A stretch of 64,000 nt of DNA, from the NCBI RefSeq assembly GCF_001482195.1, contig NZ_KQ759763.1, positions 1,399,321 to 1,463,320 on the forward strand, written 5' to 3'. Positions within the stretch are counted from its first letter, which is position 1; each line of letters begins with the position of its first letter. A program made the position numbers and the translations under genes. Positions 1 to 8,473 of the stretch are shown piece after piece. The notes below the pieces were generated by a model that was not told where the DNA came from, searched no databases, and saw nothing but the letters and a program-made list of their open reading frames with translations. The stretch is from Luteimonas abyssi. GTDB lineage: Bacteria > Pseudomonadota > Gammaproteobacteria > Xanthomonadales > Xanthomonadaceae.

Positions 1-1
1 T

Positions 2-319
2 CGCCATGCCGTCGACGACGCGGTGCGCCTGCTCGCGCCGTTCGATCCCGTCGTGTGGGACCGCCGCCGTTTCGCGCTGCTGTGGGACTGGACCTACAAG
101 TTCGAGGCCTACACGCCCGCGCCCAAGCGCCGGTTCGGTTACTACGCACTGCCGATGCTGTGGCGCGACCGGGTGATCGGCTGGGCCAACGTCGGCGTGC
201 GCGATGGGCGCGTGGACCCCGCGTTCGGTTACGTGGGCGGTGCCCCGAGGGATGCGGCGTTCCGCGCGGCGCTGGACGAGGAGATGCAGCGGATGACGCA
301 GTTCCTCGCGGCGCGCTGA
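2..319 (+). CDS. C-terminal end of a YcaQ-family winged-helix DNA glycosylase (partial)
   Basis: The gene enters from the left edge; its reading frame is open from the first base, so the start lies outside the window and the internal GTG at 23 is not the real start. The visible 105 residues carry the run LLAPFDPVVWDRR, followed by KFEAYTPAPKRRFGYYALP, which is typical of the C-terminal part of the YcaQ/AlkX family (formerly DUF1006). Members of that family are cytosolic glycosylases that open interstrand DNA crosslinks. The catalytic QxQ motif would be upstream and cannot be checked. It converges on the LysR gene with a gap of 22 bases. Confidence 0.8.
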   Translation, partial: RHAVDDAVRLLAPFDPVVWDRRRFALLWDWTYKFEAYTPAPKRRFGYYALPMLWRDRVIGWANVGVRDGRVDPAFGYVGGAPRDAAFRAALDEEMQRMTQFLAAR

Positions 320-341
320 CCGGACGGCGCGACAGCCGCGG

Positions 342-1238
342 TCACGCGGTGGCCGGATAGCGGAGCGCGTCCACCAGGTGCGTGAAGGCGGCAGTCGGCT
401 GCCGGCGGTTCGGGTAGTAGAGGTGATACCCGGGGAACGGCGTGCACCACGCGTCCAGCACACGCACCAGCGCGCCGGATGCCAGCTGCGCGCGCACCAG
501 GTCTTCGAGGATGTAGGCGAAGCCGAAGCCTTCGACAGCCGCGGCCACCATCAGGTCGCCGTCGTTGAACACCGGCCCCGGGCCGGGCTTGACCGTGAGC
601 TCGCTTCCGTCTTCCTCGAACGCCCAGGGCGAGCGTTCGCCGCTGTGGTGCCTGAAGCAGATGCAGGCATGGCGGGCGAGGGCGGTGGGGTGTTTCGGCG
701 TGCCGCGGCGCGCGAGATAGGTCGGGGCGGCCACCACGGCGATACGCATCGGCGGGCCGATCGGCAGCGCCACCATGTCGTGCTCCAGCCGTTCGCCCAG
801 GCGGATGCCGGCGTCGAAGCGTCCCTTGACCAGGTCGACGAAGTCGTTGTCGACGCAGACCTCCACCTCGATCCCCGGGTGCCGGCGCATCAGCGGCACC
901 AGCGCAGGCCAGAGGATCGTATCGGCCGCATGCTTGCCGGCGGTCAGGCGGATGGTGCCGGCCGGCTCGTCGCGCAGGCTGGCGATCTGCTCGATCTCGT
1001 GCGTCACCGCGTCGATGGCCGGCGCCAGCGTGGCCAGCAGGCGTGCGCCGGCGTGCGTGGGCGAGACGCTGCGGGTGGTGCGCGCCAGCAGCCGGATCCC
1101 GATGTCCGCCTCCAGCCGCTTGATCATCTGGCTGAGCGCGGACTGAGTGACGCCCAGGCGCCGGGCGGCACGGGTGAAGCTGCCTTCGGTGGCGATGATG
1201 CGGAAGATCGCCAGATCACCGAGCAGGTCGGGACGCAT
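342..1238 (-). CDS. LysR-family transcriptional regulator
   Basis: This 298-residue protein has the normal LysR length. An N-terminal winged helix-turn-helix (about residues 1-62, with RRLGVTQSALSQMIKRLE) is followed by a two-lobed effector-binding domain. It is transcribed divergently from the short-chain dehydrogenase at 1338, the classic arrangement in which a LysR protein controls its neighbour and itself from a shared intergenic region. That region, about 100 bases, contains an inverted repeat of the LysR operator type. The family is certain. The inducer is unknown, and control of the dehydrogenase is inferred from position only. Confidence 0.93.
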   Translation of the reverse strand: MRPDLLGDLAIFRIIATEGSFTRAARRLGVTQSALSQMIKRLEADIGIRLLARTTRSVSPTHAGARLLATLAPAIDAVTHEIEQIASLRDEPAGTIRLTAGKHAADTILWPALVPLMRRHPGIEVEVCVDNDFVDLVKGRFDAGIRLGERLEHDMVALPIGPPMRIAVVAAPTYLARRGTPKHPTALARHACICFRHHSGERSPWAFEEDGSELTVKPGPGPVFNDGDLMVAAAVEGFGFAYILEDLVRAQLASGALVRVLDAWCTPFPGYHLYYPNRRQPTAAFTHLVDALRYPATA

Positions 1239-1241
1239 TGG

Positions 1242-1254
1242 TTAGTCCTTCTAA
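1242..1254. promoter_or_regulatory. Candidate LysR operator (TTAG-N5-CTAA)
   Basis: An exact inverted repeat, TTAG, five bases, CTAA, lies 4 bases upstream of the LysR start codon. It fits the T-N11-A pattern that LysR proteins bind. It is followed directly by a second near-palindrome, ATAGGCCTTAT (1254-1264). Both are unusually AT-rich for this sequence. Binding is inferred. Confidence 0.5.
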
Positions 1255-1337
1255 TAGGCCTTATGAATCATGGTGCGGTCGATTCGCTGCGTGCCCTCGT
1301 ACGCTGTCGAGCGGTATCCACACGCGAGGACATGATG

Positions 1338-2159
1338 ATGGCTGGAGTCTGGTTCATTACGGGTGCAAGCCGGGGCCTGGGCAAGGAGATCGCGGGCGCA
1401 GCGCTCGATGCCGGCGAGACCGTCGTGGCGACGGGACGGTCGGCGGACGATATCAGGCAGGCGCTCGGCACGAGCAGCCGCCTGCATGCGCTGGTGCTCG
1501 ACATCACCGACGAGGGCGCGGCGATCGACGTGGCGCGGCACGTCGTCGAGCGGCACGGCAGGATCGATGTGCTGGTCAACAACGCGGGCCATGCGCAACT
1601 CGGCTGGTTCGAGACGATCGCCAGCGCGCACGTGCGACGCCAGTTCGAGGTGAACGTCTTCGGCACGATGAACGTCACCCGGGCGGTGGCCCCGTATCTG
1701 CGCGCGCGACGATCGGGCCGCATCGTCACCATCTCCTCGGTCAACGGCCTGCTGGCCAACCCGGGCGGATCGATCTACGCATCGTCGAAGTTCGCCGTGG
1801 AGGGATGGATCGAGGGCTTCGCGCAGGAGCTGGCGCCGTTCGGCATCGAATCGATGGTGGTCGAGCCCGGCATGTTGCGGACGGATTTCCTCGACGATCG
1901 CTCGGCCGCGCATGGCGATGTCGAGATCGAGGATTATGCGGAGGCGATCGAGCAGTTCCGCGCGTTCATCGCGGGCGCGAACCACAACCAGCCCGGCGAC
2001 CCCGCAGCGCTCGCGGCGCGGATCGTCGCCCTGGCAACGGCGGACGCGCTACCCGCGCGCCTGGTCTACGGCGACGATGCACAGGAATGGGCCGCCGACA
2101 AAGTGGATCGGCTCAAGGCGGACATCGCGCGGTCGGTCGGGCTCGCGAACGGCGGTTGA
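1338..2159 (+). CDS. Short-chain dehydrogenase/reductase (SDR)
   Basis: A classical SDR of 273 residues. The nucleotide-binding motif TGASRGLG is at residues 8-15, NNAG follows in the middle, and the catalytic Tyr147-x-x-x-Lys151 sits in YASSK after a conserved serine (ISSVNG). It should be a cytosolic NAD(P)H-dependent oxidoreductase; the substrate cannot be read. Three in-frame ATG codons are consecutive at 1332, 1335 and 1338. The last is chosen because AGGA at 1327-1330 is then 7 bases away. It is divergent from the LysR gene, which probably regulates it. Confidence 0.92.
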   Translation: MAGVWFITGASRGLGKEIAGAALDAGETVVATGRSADDIRQALGTSSRLHALVLDITDEGAAIDVARHVVERHGRIDVLVNNAGHAQLGWFETIASAHVRRQFEVNVFGTMNVTRAVAPYLRARRSGRIVTISSVNGLLANPGGSIYASSKFAVEGWIEGFAQELAPFGIESMVVEPGMLRTDFLDDRSAAHGDVEIEDYAEAIEQFRAFIAGANHNQPGDPAALAARIVALATADALPARLVYGDDAQEWAADKVDRLKADIARSVGLANGG

Positions 2160-2436
2160 TGGGCAACCGGGTGGCGTCGAGGGTGCGCGTGCGCATCATC
2201 GCGCGTGGTCCTGACGGCTGCGTGCAGCTCGTTGAACAGCCGCAACCGCCTGCGCGTCACGAGCGCGATGCCCGGGCGGATCGCCATCCAGCAGAGCGCC
2301 GTCTTCGCGCGCGCTTTGGGATCGTTACGGTGCATGACGCACTCGGGTACGCGGGACTCGGCACACAGCGGCCGCTCAGCCGCTGTGCGCCTCACGCTTT
2401 CCGACCTGCGAACTGCGCGCAGGCGGGGGTGACGTG

Positions 2437-3192
2437 TCAGATGACCTGTCCGCCGGAGACTTCGATGCGCTGCGCGTTGATCCAGCGGTTGTCCTCGCTC
2501 AGCAGGCTGGCGATCATCGGGCCGATGTCGTCGGGCTCACCCACGCGCCCCAGCGCGGTCATGTCGGCGAACACCTTGTTGAGGTCCGGCATGTCGCGCA
2601 CGGCGCCGCCGAGGAAGTCGGTTTCGATCGCGCCAGGCGCCACTGTGTTGACCGCGATGCCGCGACTGCCCAGTTCCTTGGCCAGGTAGACGCTCAGGAC
2701 CTCGACCGCCCCTTTCACCGCCGAATAGGCGGAGAAGCCGGGGTAGGAGACGCGGGTCAATCCGGAGGACAGGTTGACGATGCGTCCGCCGTCTTCCAGC
2801 AGCGGCAGCAGGGTCTGGGTCAGGAAGAACACGCCTTTGAAGTGGACGTCGACCAGGCGGTCGAACTGTGCTTCGGTGGTGTCGATGATCGACGCCATGT
2901 CGCCGTGACCGGCATTGTTGACGAGATGATCGAAGCGATCGCGCTGCCATGTGTCGCGCAAGGCGGTGCGCAGGCGATCGGCGAATGCCGCGAAATCGGC
3001 CACGTTGCCGGTGTCCAGCTGCAGGGCGACCGCTTTGCCGCCCTGCGCCTGGATCTCGGCGACGACGGCCTGGGCGTCGGCTTCGCGGCTCTGGTAGGTG
3101 ATGACGACGCCGCTGCCCGTGCGCGCGATATGGAGCGCGGTGTTGCGGCCGAGTCCGCGGCTGCCGCCGGTGACGAGTGCGATCTTGCTCAT
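2437..3192 (-). CDS. Short-chain dehydrogenase/reductase (SDR)
   Basis: A 251-residue classical SDR with cofactor motif TGGSRGLG (residues 8-15), NNAG, and catalytic Tyr156-x-x-x-Lys160 in YSAVK. It ends in a typical SGGQVI tail. The reading frame stays open to 3420, but the ATG at 3192 is preferred: it puts the Rossmann fold at the N-terminus and has GGAGAT about 6 bases upstream. The product is a cytosolic NAD(P)(H) oxidoreductase of unknown substrate. It diverges from an AraC regulator at 3400 across about 200 bases, so it is likely that regulator's target. Confidence 0.92.
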   Translation of the reverse strand: MSKIALVTGGSRGLGRNTALHIARTGSGVVITYQSREADAQAVVAEIQAQGGKAVALQLDTGNVADFAAFADRLRTALRDTWQRDRFDHLVNNAGHGDMASIIDTTEAQFDRLVDVHFKGVFFLTQTLLPLLEDGGRIVNLSSGLTRVSYPGFSAYSAVKGAVEVLSVYLAKELGSRGIAVNTVAPGAIETDFLGGAVRDMPDLNKVFADMTALGRVGEPDDIGPMIASLLSEDNRWINAQRIEVSGGQVI

Positions 3193-3387
3193 GTCCGATC
3201 TCCTGTTTCGGGAGCGACAGTGTCGAAGCGAGGGGCGGACGCGGGTTGCCGGAAAGTCCGCGTTGCTTGCCGGAACCTCCGTCGAGCGGGCGCATCTGTC
3301 TCCGCGTACGGAAGGAGTCGACATTGCCGGATACTCGACGAATCTTGCGCGATCCCCCGGCAGCCCTGTCCCGGCGCATCCAGGCGA

Positions 3388-3393
3388 TAGGAT
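3388..3393 (+). promoter_or_regulatory. Candidate -10 element TAGGAT for the AraC gene, nearly leaderless
   Basis: TAGGAT sits 6 bases before the ATG at 3400, and no Shine-Dalgarno sequence is visible between them. If it is a sigma-70 -10 element, transcription would begin at or next to the start codon. The same hexamer precedes two other genes in this window (14807 and 35070). Confidence 0.35.
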
Positions 3394-3399
3394 GGCGGC

Positions 3400-4275
3400 A
3401 TGTCCGAGACGCTTCTCCACGTGGTCCGTCGCTATGCACAGGCATTCGCCACGCCCGATGGGGTGGCGCGGACGCCGATTCCCCGCCTGACGATCATCCG
3501 TGCCACAGGCCCGAGCGGCCTGGATTACGCGATCTCCCGGCCCACGGCCTGCCTGGTGTTGCAGGGCGCCAAGCAGGTCGACATGGGGGCGCAGTCGTTC
3601 GTCTTCCGCGCCGGCGATTCATTGCTGATCAACGCCGACGTGCCGACCGTGAGCCGGATCTCCCAGGCGAGCATCGCCGAGCCCTATCTCTCGCTGATCC
3701 TGGACCTCGACCTGTCCCAACTCTCCGAGCTCGCGCTCGAGATGAAGGCGGCGCCTGCGGTGGCGGCACCCGGTGTGCACCAGGAGCCGACGGACGCAGA
3801 GGTCGGCGATGCCGCATTGCGTCTAATGCGGCTGATGGAGCGGCCTTCCGCGATGCCTGTCCTGCAAGCGCAACTGTTGCGGGAGCTGCATTACTGGCTG
3901 CTTGCGGGGCGCCATGGGCCGACCCTTCGCCAGCTGGGTGTGCCCGACGGCCAGGCGCAGAAGATCGCGCGCGCCGTCGCGCTGCTGCGGGCCCAGTTCG
4001 CGCAATCGCTGACGGTGGATCAGCTCGCGGCAACGGCCGGCATGAGTCCGTCGTCGTTCTATCAGCATTTCCGCGCGGTGACGTCCCTGTCGCCGCTTCA
4101 GTTCCAGAAACAGCTGCGGCTCATCGAGGCGCGTCGCCTGATGCGCGCCGAAGGCCGGCCGGCCAGCACTGCCGCGTTCTCGGTAGGGTATGAGAGTGTC
4201 CCCCAGTTCACCCGGGAGTACCGCCGCATGTTCGGGCTCCCGCCCGCGAAGGACACCCAGCTGGCATCTGCGTGA
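3400..4275 (+). CDS. AraC-family transcriptional regulator with AraC_N arm
   Basis: A 291-residue regulator. The N-terminal part carries an AraC_N-type sensory domain (PRLTIIRATGPSGLDYAI, then LVLQGAKQVDMG). The C-terminal 100 residues hold the two AraC helix-turn-helix motifs (LTVDQLAATAGMSPSSFYQH and the later SVGYESVPQFTREYRR). Regulators of this subfamily commonly sit beside, and control, oxidoreductase genes. Here the divergent neighbour is an SDR. The ligand is unknown. The start is supported by full-length family alignment from memory and by the -10-like TAGGAT immediately upstream. Confidence 0.92.
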   Translation: MSETLLHVVRRYAQAFATPDGVARTPIPRLTIIRATGPSGLDYAISRPTACLVLQGAKQVDMGAQSFVFRAGDSLLINADVPTVSRISQASIAEPYLSLILDLDLSQLSELALEMKAAPAVAAPGVHQEPTDAEVGDAALRLMRLMERPSAMPVLQAQLLRELHYWLLAGRHGPTLRQLGVPDGQAQKIARAVALLRAQFAQSLTVDQLAATAGMSPSSFYQHFRAVTSLSPLQFQKQLRLIEARRLMRAEGRPASTAAFSVGYESVPQFTREYRRMFGLPPAKDTQLASA

Positions 4276-4313
4276 CACTGCGGCCGCGCCGTTGCGCCGG
4301 GGCTTCGGGAGGG

Positions 4314-4430
4314 GACCACGCCCCGCAGGAAGAGTTCCTGGCGCCGCTGGTGATCAGCCAGAAGGCGCTGGCACGTGCCATGGGCGTGCCGCCACGCCGG
4401 ATCAACGAAATTTGGCTACTCCGCGTCTAG
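4314..4430 (+). pseudogene. higA: Truncated HigA-type antitoxin remnant
   Basis: Read from 4314 the frame gives EEFLAPLVISQKALARAMG followed by VPPRRINEI. This is the conserved N-terminal core of HigA antitoxins (family consensus HPGEVLLEEFLEPLGISQ...VPPRRINEI). The HPGE start is degraded and no start codon with a ribosome site is present. The protein breaks off right after INEI with WLLRV and a TAG stop, so the second half of the DNA-binding domain is missing. No higB toxin lies beside it. The decayed end abuts the lipoprotein gene, which suggests a rearrangement junction near 4410. Confidence 0.75.
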
Positions 4431-5059
4431 CGATCCCCGCTTGTCGGATAAGTCGAGAACGAATCCTTGCAATCGGATCGCGTCGGTTCGTCCAAGGCGT
4501 CCGCAATGTCGCCATTCTCGTCGTAGGAGAAATACTCGATGTGTTGCGTGCAGAAACGGATGGTCCCAGAAGACAGCATGGAACGCAGCGACGTCGCGTT
4601 TTCCCATGCGTAGTAGCCACTGACGAGATGCGAGGCGTGGGGGTGCGCCTCTTCGTCGTAGAACACGATGCTCGACGCCAGCCCGGGGCCGGCTTCGCTG
4701 ATCGCCGGATACACGAACTGTATCCAGGGTAGGTCGTCGACGACTCCTGCAGCAACATCCACCTGGGACCTCGTGTCCCAGGGCGCCTTGATGTCCGATG
4801 GATGGACGCGATCGATCTCGCCAGGACTGCACCCCGATCCCAGAGGCTCGATGGCGTCGTAGGCGCTGGTGTAATTCTCCGAAGTCAAGTTGAGCGAGCG
4901 CTCGATATCGAACTCGAGCCGACCTTGACTCTCCCCGGTTTTGAGGTCGGCGATGAATGTCTGGCATGACGATGGCTGCGGGTCGACCGCAGTCTCCGCC
5001 GCGCATGCGTGCAGCATTGGCGTAGCGACGAGGAGGAGAATGCTCGTGATCTTATTCAT
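4427..5059 (-). CDS. Putative lipoprotein, candidate immunity protein
   Basis: A 210-residue protein with a lipoprotein signal: a hydrophobic stretch after MNKIT and the lipobox LHAC, giving Cys19 as the modified residue. The rest is acidic and polar with several Cys residues and no family I recognise. Its start codon overlaps the last 8 bases of the upstream metallopeptidase gene, so the two are translationally coupled. A small envelope lipoprotein directly behind a peptidoglycan hydrolase effector is the usual form of a periplasmic immunity protein; that role is inferred. The stop codon lies inside the higA remnant. Confidence 0.8.
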   Translation of the reverse strand: MNKITSILLLVATPMLHACAAETAVDPQPSSCQTFIADLKTGESQGRLEFDIERSLNLTSENYTSAYDAIEPLGSGCSPGEIDRVHPSDIKAPWDTRSQVDVAAGVVDDLPWIQFVYPAISEAGPGLASSIVFYDEEAHPHASHLVSGYYAWENATSLRSMLSSGTIRFCTQHIEYFSYDENGDIADALDEPTRSDCKDSFSTYPTSGDR

Positions 5060-7520
5060 GCCGGTCGGTGATGGTCGGGTTGTAGCCCTGCAGGTGGAGG
5101 TGATGTTGATGGTTGACCAGATGCTGGGTATGGTTCAGAAGCCTGCTCTGCCCGTTGATCGTATACCGCCATGCCCTCAGGTCGTGCCATCCGTACTTGT
5201 GGAGCGCATTGTTGAAGGCGTTCTGACGCGCTTCGTCCATCAACTCGGGATTGGTGTCGATGTGAAGGCTGGATTGGGTCTGGGTCGTGCCATCGGCCCG
5301 GAAATACTTGAAGTCGCCATTGACGCCGTTGCGGTGGCTCGAACTTCCTCCGATCGAATGTCCGCGATGGTCGCTGAAGCCATTGCAGGACACGTCCTCG
5401 TATCCGGTATCCAACATGGCACCAAGCAGACTGGCGAGGGCGTGATCCGCGATGTAGGGGCGGAGAGTCAGGCGGGTGTCGTAGTGAAAGCCGTATCGGA
5501 TGCTCCCACTCGCGTAGTTTCCGAGATCGCGAAGATCCACGAGACGTGACGTTCCGCCCGCCGGCGCGTTGCCCGGCCCAACCATGCTGGCGGATGAAAA
5601 TGTGTACTCACCCACGTCATGCTCCGTCCCCGCGGCGTCGACATAGAGGTATCGAACGATGGTCCGCCTGGCGGGCGCGATGTTTGCGGGCGTGATGCGC
5701 TCCAGAGAGCCGTTATGGTGATGGATCCGATACGTGAGGCAGTCGATCGGGCTCTGTTTGAACGCCGCAATGAAGCCGATCGCATGGAGATTCATGGCGA
5801 CGAGCGGGTCGCCATCGGGTAAGCCGTGCTGCCCCTTGGCATCATCCCACCACAGCAGCGAAGCGATCCGCTCCTTCTCCTTCGCCCAGTCCGCTTTGCG
5901 GCTCTCGGGGATCAGCGGGTCGATGGCATCCCACTTGCCCATCGGTCCGGACCACTCGCTCTCATGTTCGACAATGAGGTGCGATAGCGCTTGGGCGAGC
6001 CAAGGCTTTCGCAGGGCACGGCGAAGTTCATCGGCGGTGATCTTGCGGTCGCCGCTGTCGTCGATGATCTCGTAGAGCTTGCGGAAGATCGGGCCGGTGT
6101 CGACGGCGGCGCCGCTCTGCTCCAGCGCGCTCTGCTCGTCCGGGGCGACCTGCGCCTGCTGGCCGGCATGACGGGCGTAGAACTGATCGGGCCGGGTGTC
6201 GTCGACGTGCACGATCTCGAAGCCGGGCCATTCCCACGGCGAGGCGAGGCGGACGTGGGCATGGTCGCGTTCGCGTACCCAGCCGGATGCGGTTCCGCCG
6301 CCTGCGATGCCCACGTCCACCGGCCACCAGCGGCTGCCGTCGTCCCCGGTGACCGCGGTCAATGCCTTGATGGGCAATACGCGTGTGCAGTGGGCGACGG
6401 GTCCGCCGCCGGCGCCTTGGGCAGCCGTGAGTTGCGCCGGCGAAGGCGTTCCGCTCGGAACGGCCAACTGGGCACCCCTGTCGACGACCAGCAACGTCTT
6501 GGCCGTATTCGGCAGTCGGGCCGCCAGGTTACGGCTGGCATCAATGAAGGCTTCGATGTTCTCCGTAGTGAACACGTCGATCTGCGCGAGCGGGCGCACG
6601 TCGCTCGAACACATGGGATCGACATCGATGTAGCGCTTGTACTCGCCGAGATGACCGACGAGCGCCCCCGCAGCGATCGGGATCGGTGTTTCCGGAACAA
6701 CCACGCCGTCCTTGATATCGGGTTCCGTCGGTACCGGGCTCAATTCGCCGCGAAACGCATAGACCTGCGTGACGCCGGGCGCGAGCACGGCGTCGCCGAC
6801 GATCCCGGTGACTGCGAAATAGCCTCCGACCGGACCTTCCTCGCCCAGGCGCAGGCGGGTGCCACGCGGCGCGAAGCCTGCGTAGGCGTTGGTGGCGTCG
6901 CGAAGGTTCAAACCGACGCCATCGGGTGGCAGGTACGGATTCGGTTGGCGGTTGGTCCGTTCGGAATCGTTCGCCTGCGCGGCCACCGTGTAGGTGTCGT
7001 CGCCCCAGAAGGACGGTCTCGGCCGGTCGGGATGCTGCCGGTAGCCCTGCCAGTCAAGAAGATGCATGTACAACGAGTAGAAGAGCAGGGTGGGTGCGTC
7101 GTCGTCTTCGTCGCTCGCGTCGGTGGTTCCGTCGGGCGCGGGCGTGGCCGGGAGCGCCAGACGATGGCGGACGAGGACGAATCCCGTGGAGTACGTCGCG
7201 GCGCCGCAGGTGTCGTACGCGACCGCGGGGTAGGTGTCGTCGATTTTCCAGGCGATGACCTCGCCATCGGCGATGCAGCGGAGCCCGTAGTCCTGGTCGA
7301 GCAGGGTGCCGGTCTGGCGGCCGAAATGGATGCCGCCGTGCCATTGGCCGTTGGCGCCGATCGGATAGAAGCCGTCTTCGGCCAGTGCGAGGGCGTCGTA
7401 GTAATCCTGGGGGTCGGTGACCTCGCGGCTCGATGGCTGGCCGCTTGCCGAGGTGTCCGTCTTCGGGAATGGCCACGAGAATTTCCTGAGCGGCGGTGGC
7501 GCCCCGGTGCTGTTGCTCAT
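5052..7520 (-). CDS. Multidomain metallopeptidase, candidate peptidoglycan-targeting effector (M23-like, EF-hand, M15-like)
   Basis: This 822-residue protein has no signal peptide. An N-terminal M23-like segment shows HGGIH at residues 61-65 where active M23 enzymes have HxGxD, so one zinc ligand is His instead of Asp. A canonical EF-hand loop occupies residues 487-498 (D1, S3, D5, I8, E12 all present). The C-terminal domain carries SSHRNGVNGD (Ser727, His729, Asp736) and HLH (His807, His809), which match the SxHxxGxxxD and HxH zinc motifs of M15-type carboxypeptidases. The start at 7520 is chosen over 7574 because AAGGA precedes it by 8 bases. The likely substrate is murein; delivery, perhaps by a type VI system, is inferred, and no secretion genes are nearby. 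Confidence 0.8.
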   Translation of the reverse strand: MSNSTGAPPPLRKFSWPFPKTDTSASGQPSSREVTDPQDYYDALALAEDGFYPIGANGQWHGGIHFGRQTGTLLDQDYGLRCIADGEVIAWKIDDTYPAVAYDTCGAATYSTGFVLVRHRLALPATPAPDGTTDASDEDDDAPTLLFYSLYMHLLDWQGYRQHPDRPRPSFWGDDTYTVAAQANDSERTNRQPNPYLPPDGVGLNLRDATNAYAGFAPRGTRLRLGEEGPVGGYFAVTGIVGDAVLAPGVTQVYAFRGELSPVPTEPDIKDGVVVPETPIPIAAGALVGHLGEYKRYIDVDPMCSSDVRPLAQIDVFTTENIEAFIDASRNLAARLPNTAKTLLVVDRGAQLAVPSGTPSPAQLTAAQGAGGGPVAHCTRVLPIKALTAVTGDDGSRWWPVDVGIAGGGTASGWVRERDHAHVRLASPWEWPGFEIVHVDDTRPDQFYARHAGQQAQVAPDEQSALEQSGAAVDTGPIFRKLYEIIDDSGDRKITADELRRALRKPWLAQALSHLIVEHESEWSGPMGKWDAIDPLIPESRKADWAKEKERIASLLWWDDAKGQHGLPDGDPLVAMNLHAIGFIAAFKQSPIDCLTYRIHHHNGSLERITPANIAPARRTIVRYLYVDAAGTEHDVGEYTFSSASMVGPGNAPAGGTSRLVDLRDLGNYASGSIRYGFHYDTRLTLRPYIADHALASLLGAMLDTGYEDVSCNGFSDHRGHSIGGSSSHRNGVNGDFKYFRADGTTQTQSSLHIDTNPELMDEARQNAFNNALHKYGWHDLRAWRYTINGQSRLLNHTQHLVNHQHHLHLQGYNPTITDRHE

Positions 7521-7763
7521 ACAGGCATCCTTGTCTGCGAAGTCGTGGGCGCTGGTATCGAGCCCCCGACACACACGGGCAGTCTCCTCACGGTGTCGCA
7601 GTCACGTCAAGTTTGGCTAGCTGGCGGGTCAAGGGGGAAAAGGGCGACAGTGCCTCGAATCCCGATCGTCGAACGGTCTTGAGGGCCAGCCCTCGACGTG
7701 CCCCACCGAGACCGGCTACGGTGCAGCGGACGGCAGCACGCCGTGGCAGGAGGCCGATCCGGC

Positions 7764-8402
7764 ATGACAGACCCGACGCACGCTCCGGTGGTCCCCGAGG
7801 TCGCCAACCCCTGGCGCGCCATGTGGCTGCGGCCCCGGCAGACGATCCAGTCGATCGTCGACCGCGATCCCACGCAGTCGGTGCTCCTGCTGGCGGCGCT
7901 GTCGGGCTTTTCCCAGACCCTGGACCGGGCGACGGCCAACAACAGCGGCGACGTGTTTTCGCTGCCGGGCGTGCTGTTGTTATGCCTGGTGGGCGGCGCG
8001 ATCAGCGGCATCGTCGGGCTCTACGTCGCCGGTTTCCTGCTGCGTGTGGCCGGGCGCTGGCTGGGCGGTACGGCCGATTCGGTCCAGGTGCGGGCCGCGG
8101 TGGCGTGGTCGGCGGTACCGGTGGCGTGGTCGCTGCTGCTCTGGGTGCCTCAACTGCTCATCTTCGGGAGCGATCTGTTCACCCGTCACGCGCCGCGTAT
8201 CGATGCGTACTGGTGGCTTTATCTCGCGTTCGTGGCGGTCGAGGTCATCCTGGCGATCTGGTCGGTCGTGTTGCTGCTCAAGGCGTTGGGGCAGGTGCAC
8301 GGGTTCTCGGCCTGGCGTGCCCTGGGGACCGCGGTGATCGCCTTCGCCCTGGTGTTCGTGCCGATCGCGCTGCTGGTGCTGGCGTTGTTCGCGCTGCGCT
8401 GA
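7764..8402 (+). CDS. Yip1-family integral membrane protein
   Basis: A 212-residue protein with a cytosolic N-terminus (NPWRAMWLRPRQTIQSIVD) and five or so hydrophobic segments, matching the bacterial Yip1 family. The opening W..P..T...I motif is the family hallmark. Function in bacteria is unknown; a role in membrane organisation is only presumed. The ATG at 7764 is preferred over an upstream in-frame codon because AGGAGG lies about 10 bases ahead of it. The gene converges on the adhesin gene, and a hairpin lies between the two. Confidence 0.85.
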   Translation: MTDPTHAPVVPEVANPWRAMWLRPRQTIQSIVDRDPTQSVLLLAALSGFSQTLDRATANNSGDVFSLPGVLLLCLVGGAISGIVGLYVAGFLLRVAGRWLGGTADSVQVRAAVAWSAVPVAWSLLLWVPQLLIFGSDLFTRHAPRIDAYWWLYLAFVAVEVILAIWSVVLLLKALGQVHGFSAWRALGTAVIAFALVFVPIALLVLALFALR

Positions 8403-8429
8403 GGGTGGCGTGGTCCATTGGGGAGGAGA

Positions 8430-8456
8430 GCGCCCAGCGTCTTCCCGGCTGGGCGC
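8430..8456. terminator. Hairpin between convergent genes
   Basis: A perfect 9-bp stem, GCGCCCAGC paired with GCTGGGCGC, and a 9-base loop. It lies between the stops of the Yip1 and adhesin genes and could terminate both. There is no T-tract on either strand, so it may act weakly or with Rho. Confidence 0.5.
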
Positions 8457-8473
8457 CCTGATCGCAACGCGCC

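Noticed and set aside
2160-2436. A possible small gene on the minus strand (frame 2066-2395)
   Set aside because: It overlaps the SDR 3' end, lacks a ribosome site and has no recognisable family. A decayed fragment cannot be excluded, but nothing supports it.
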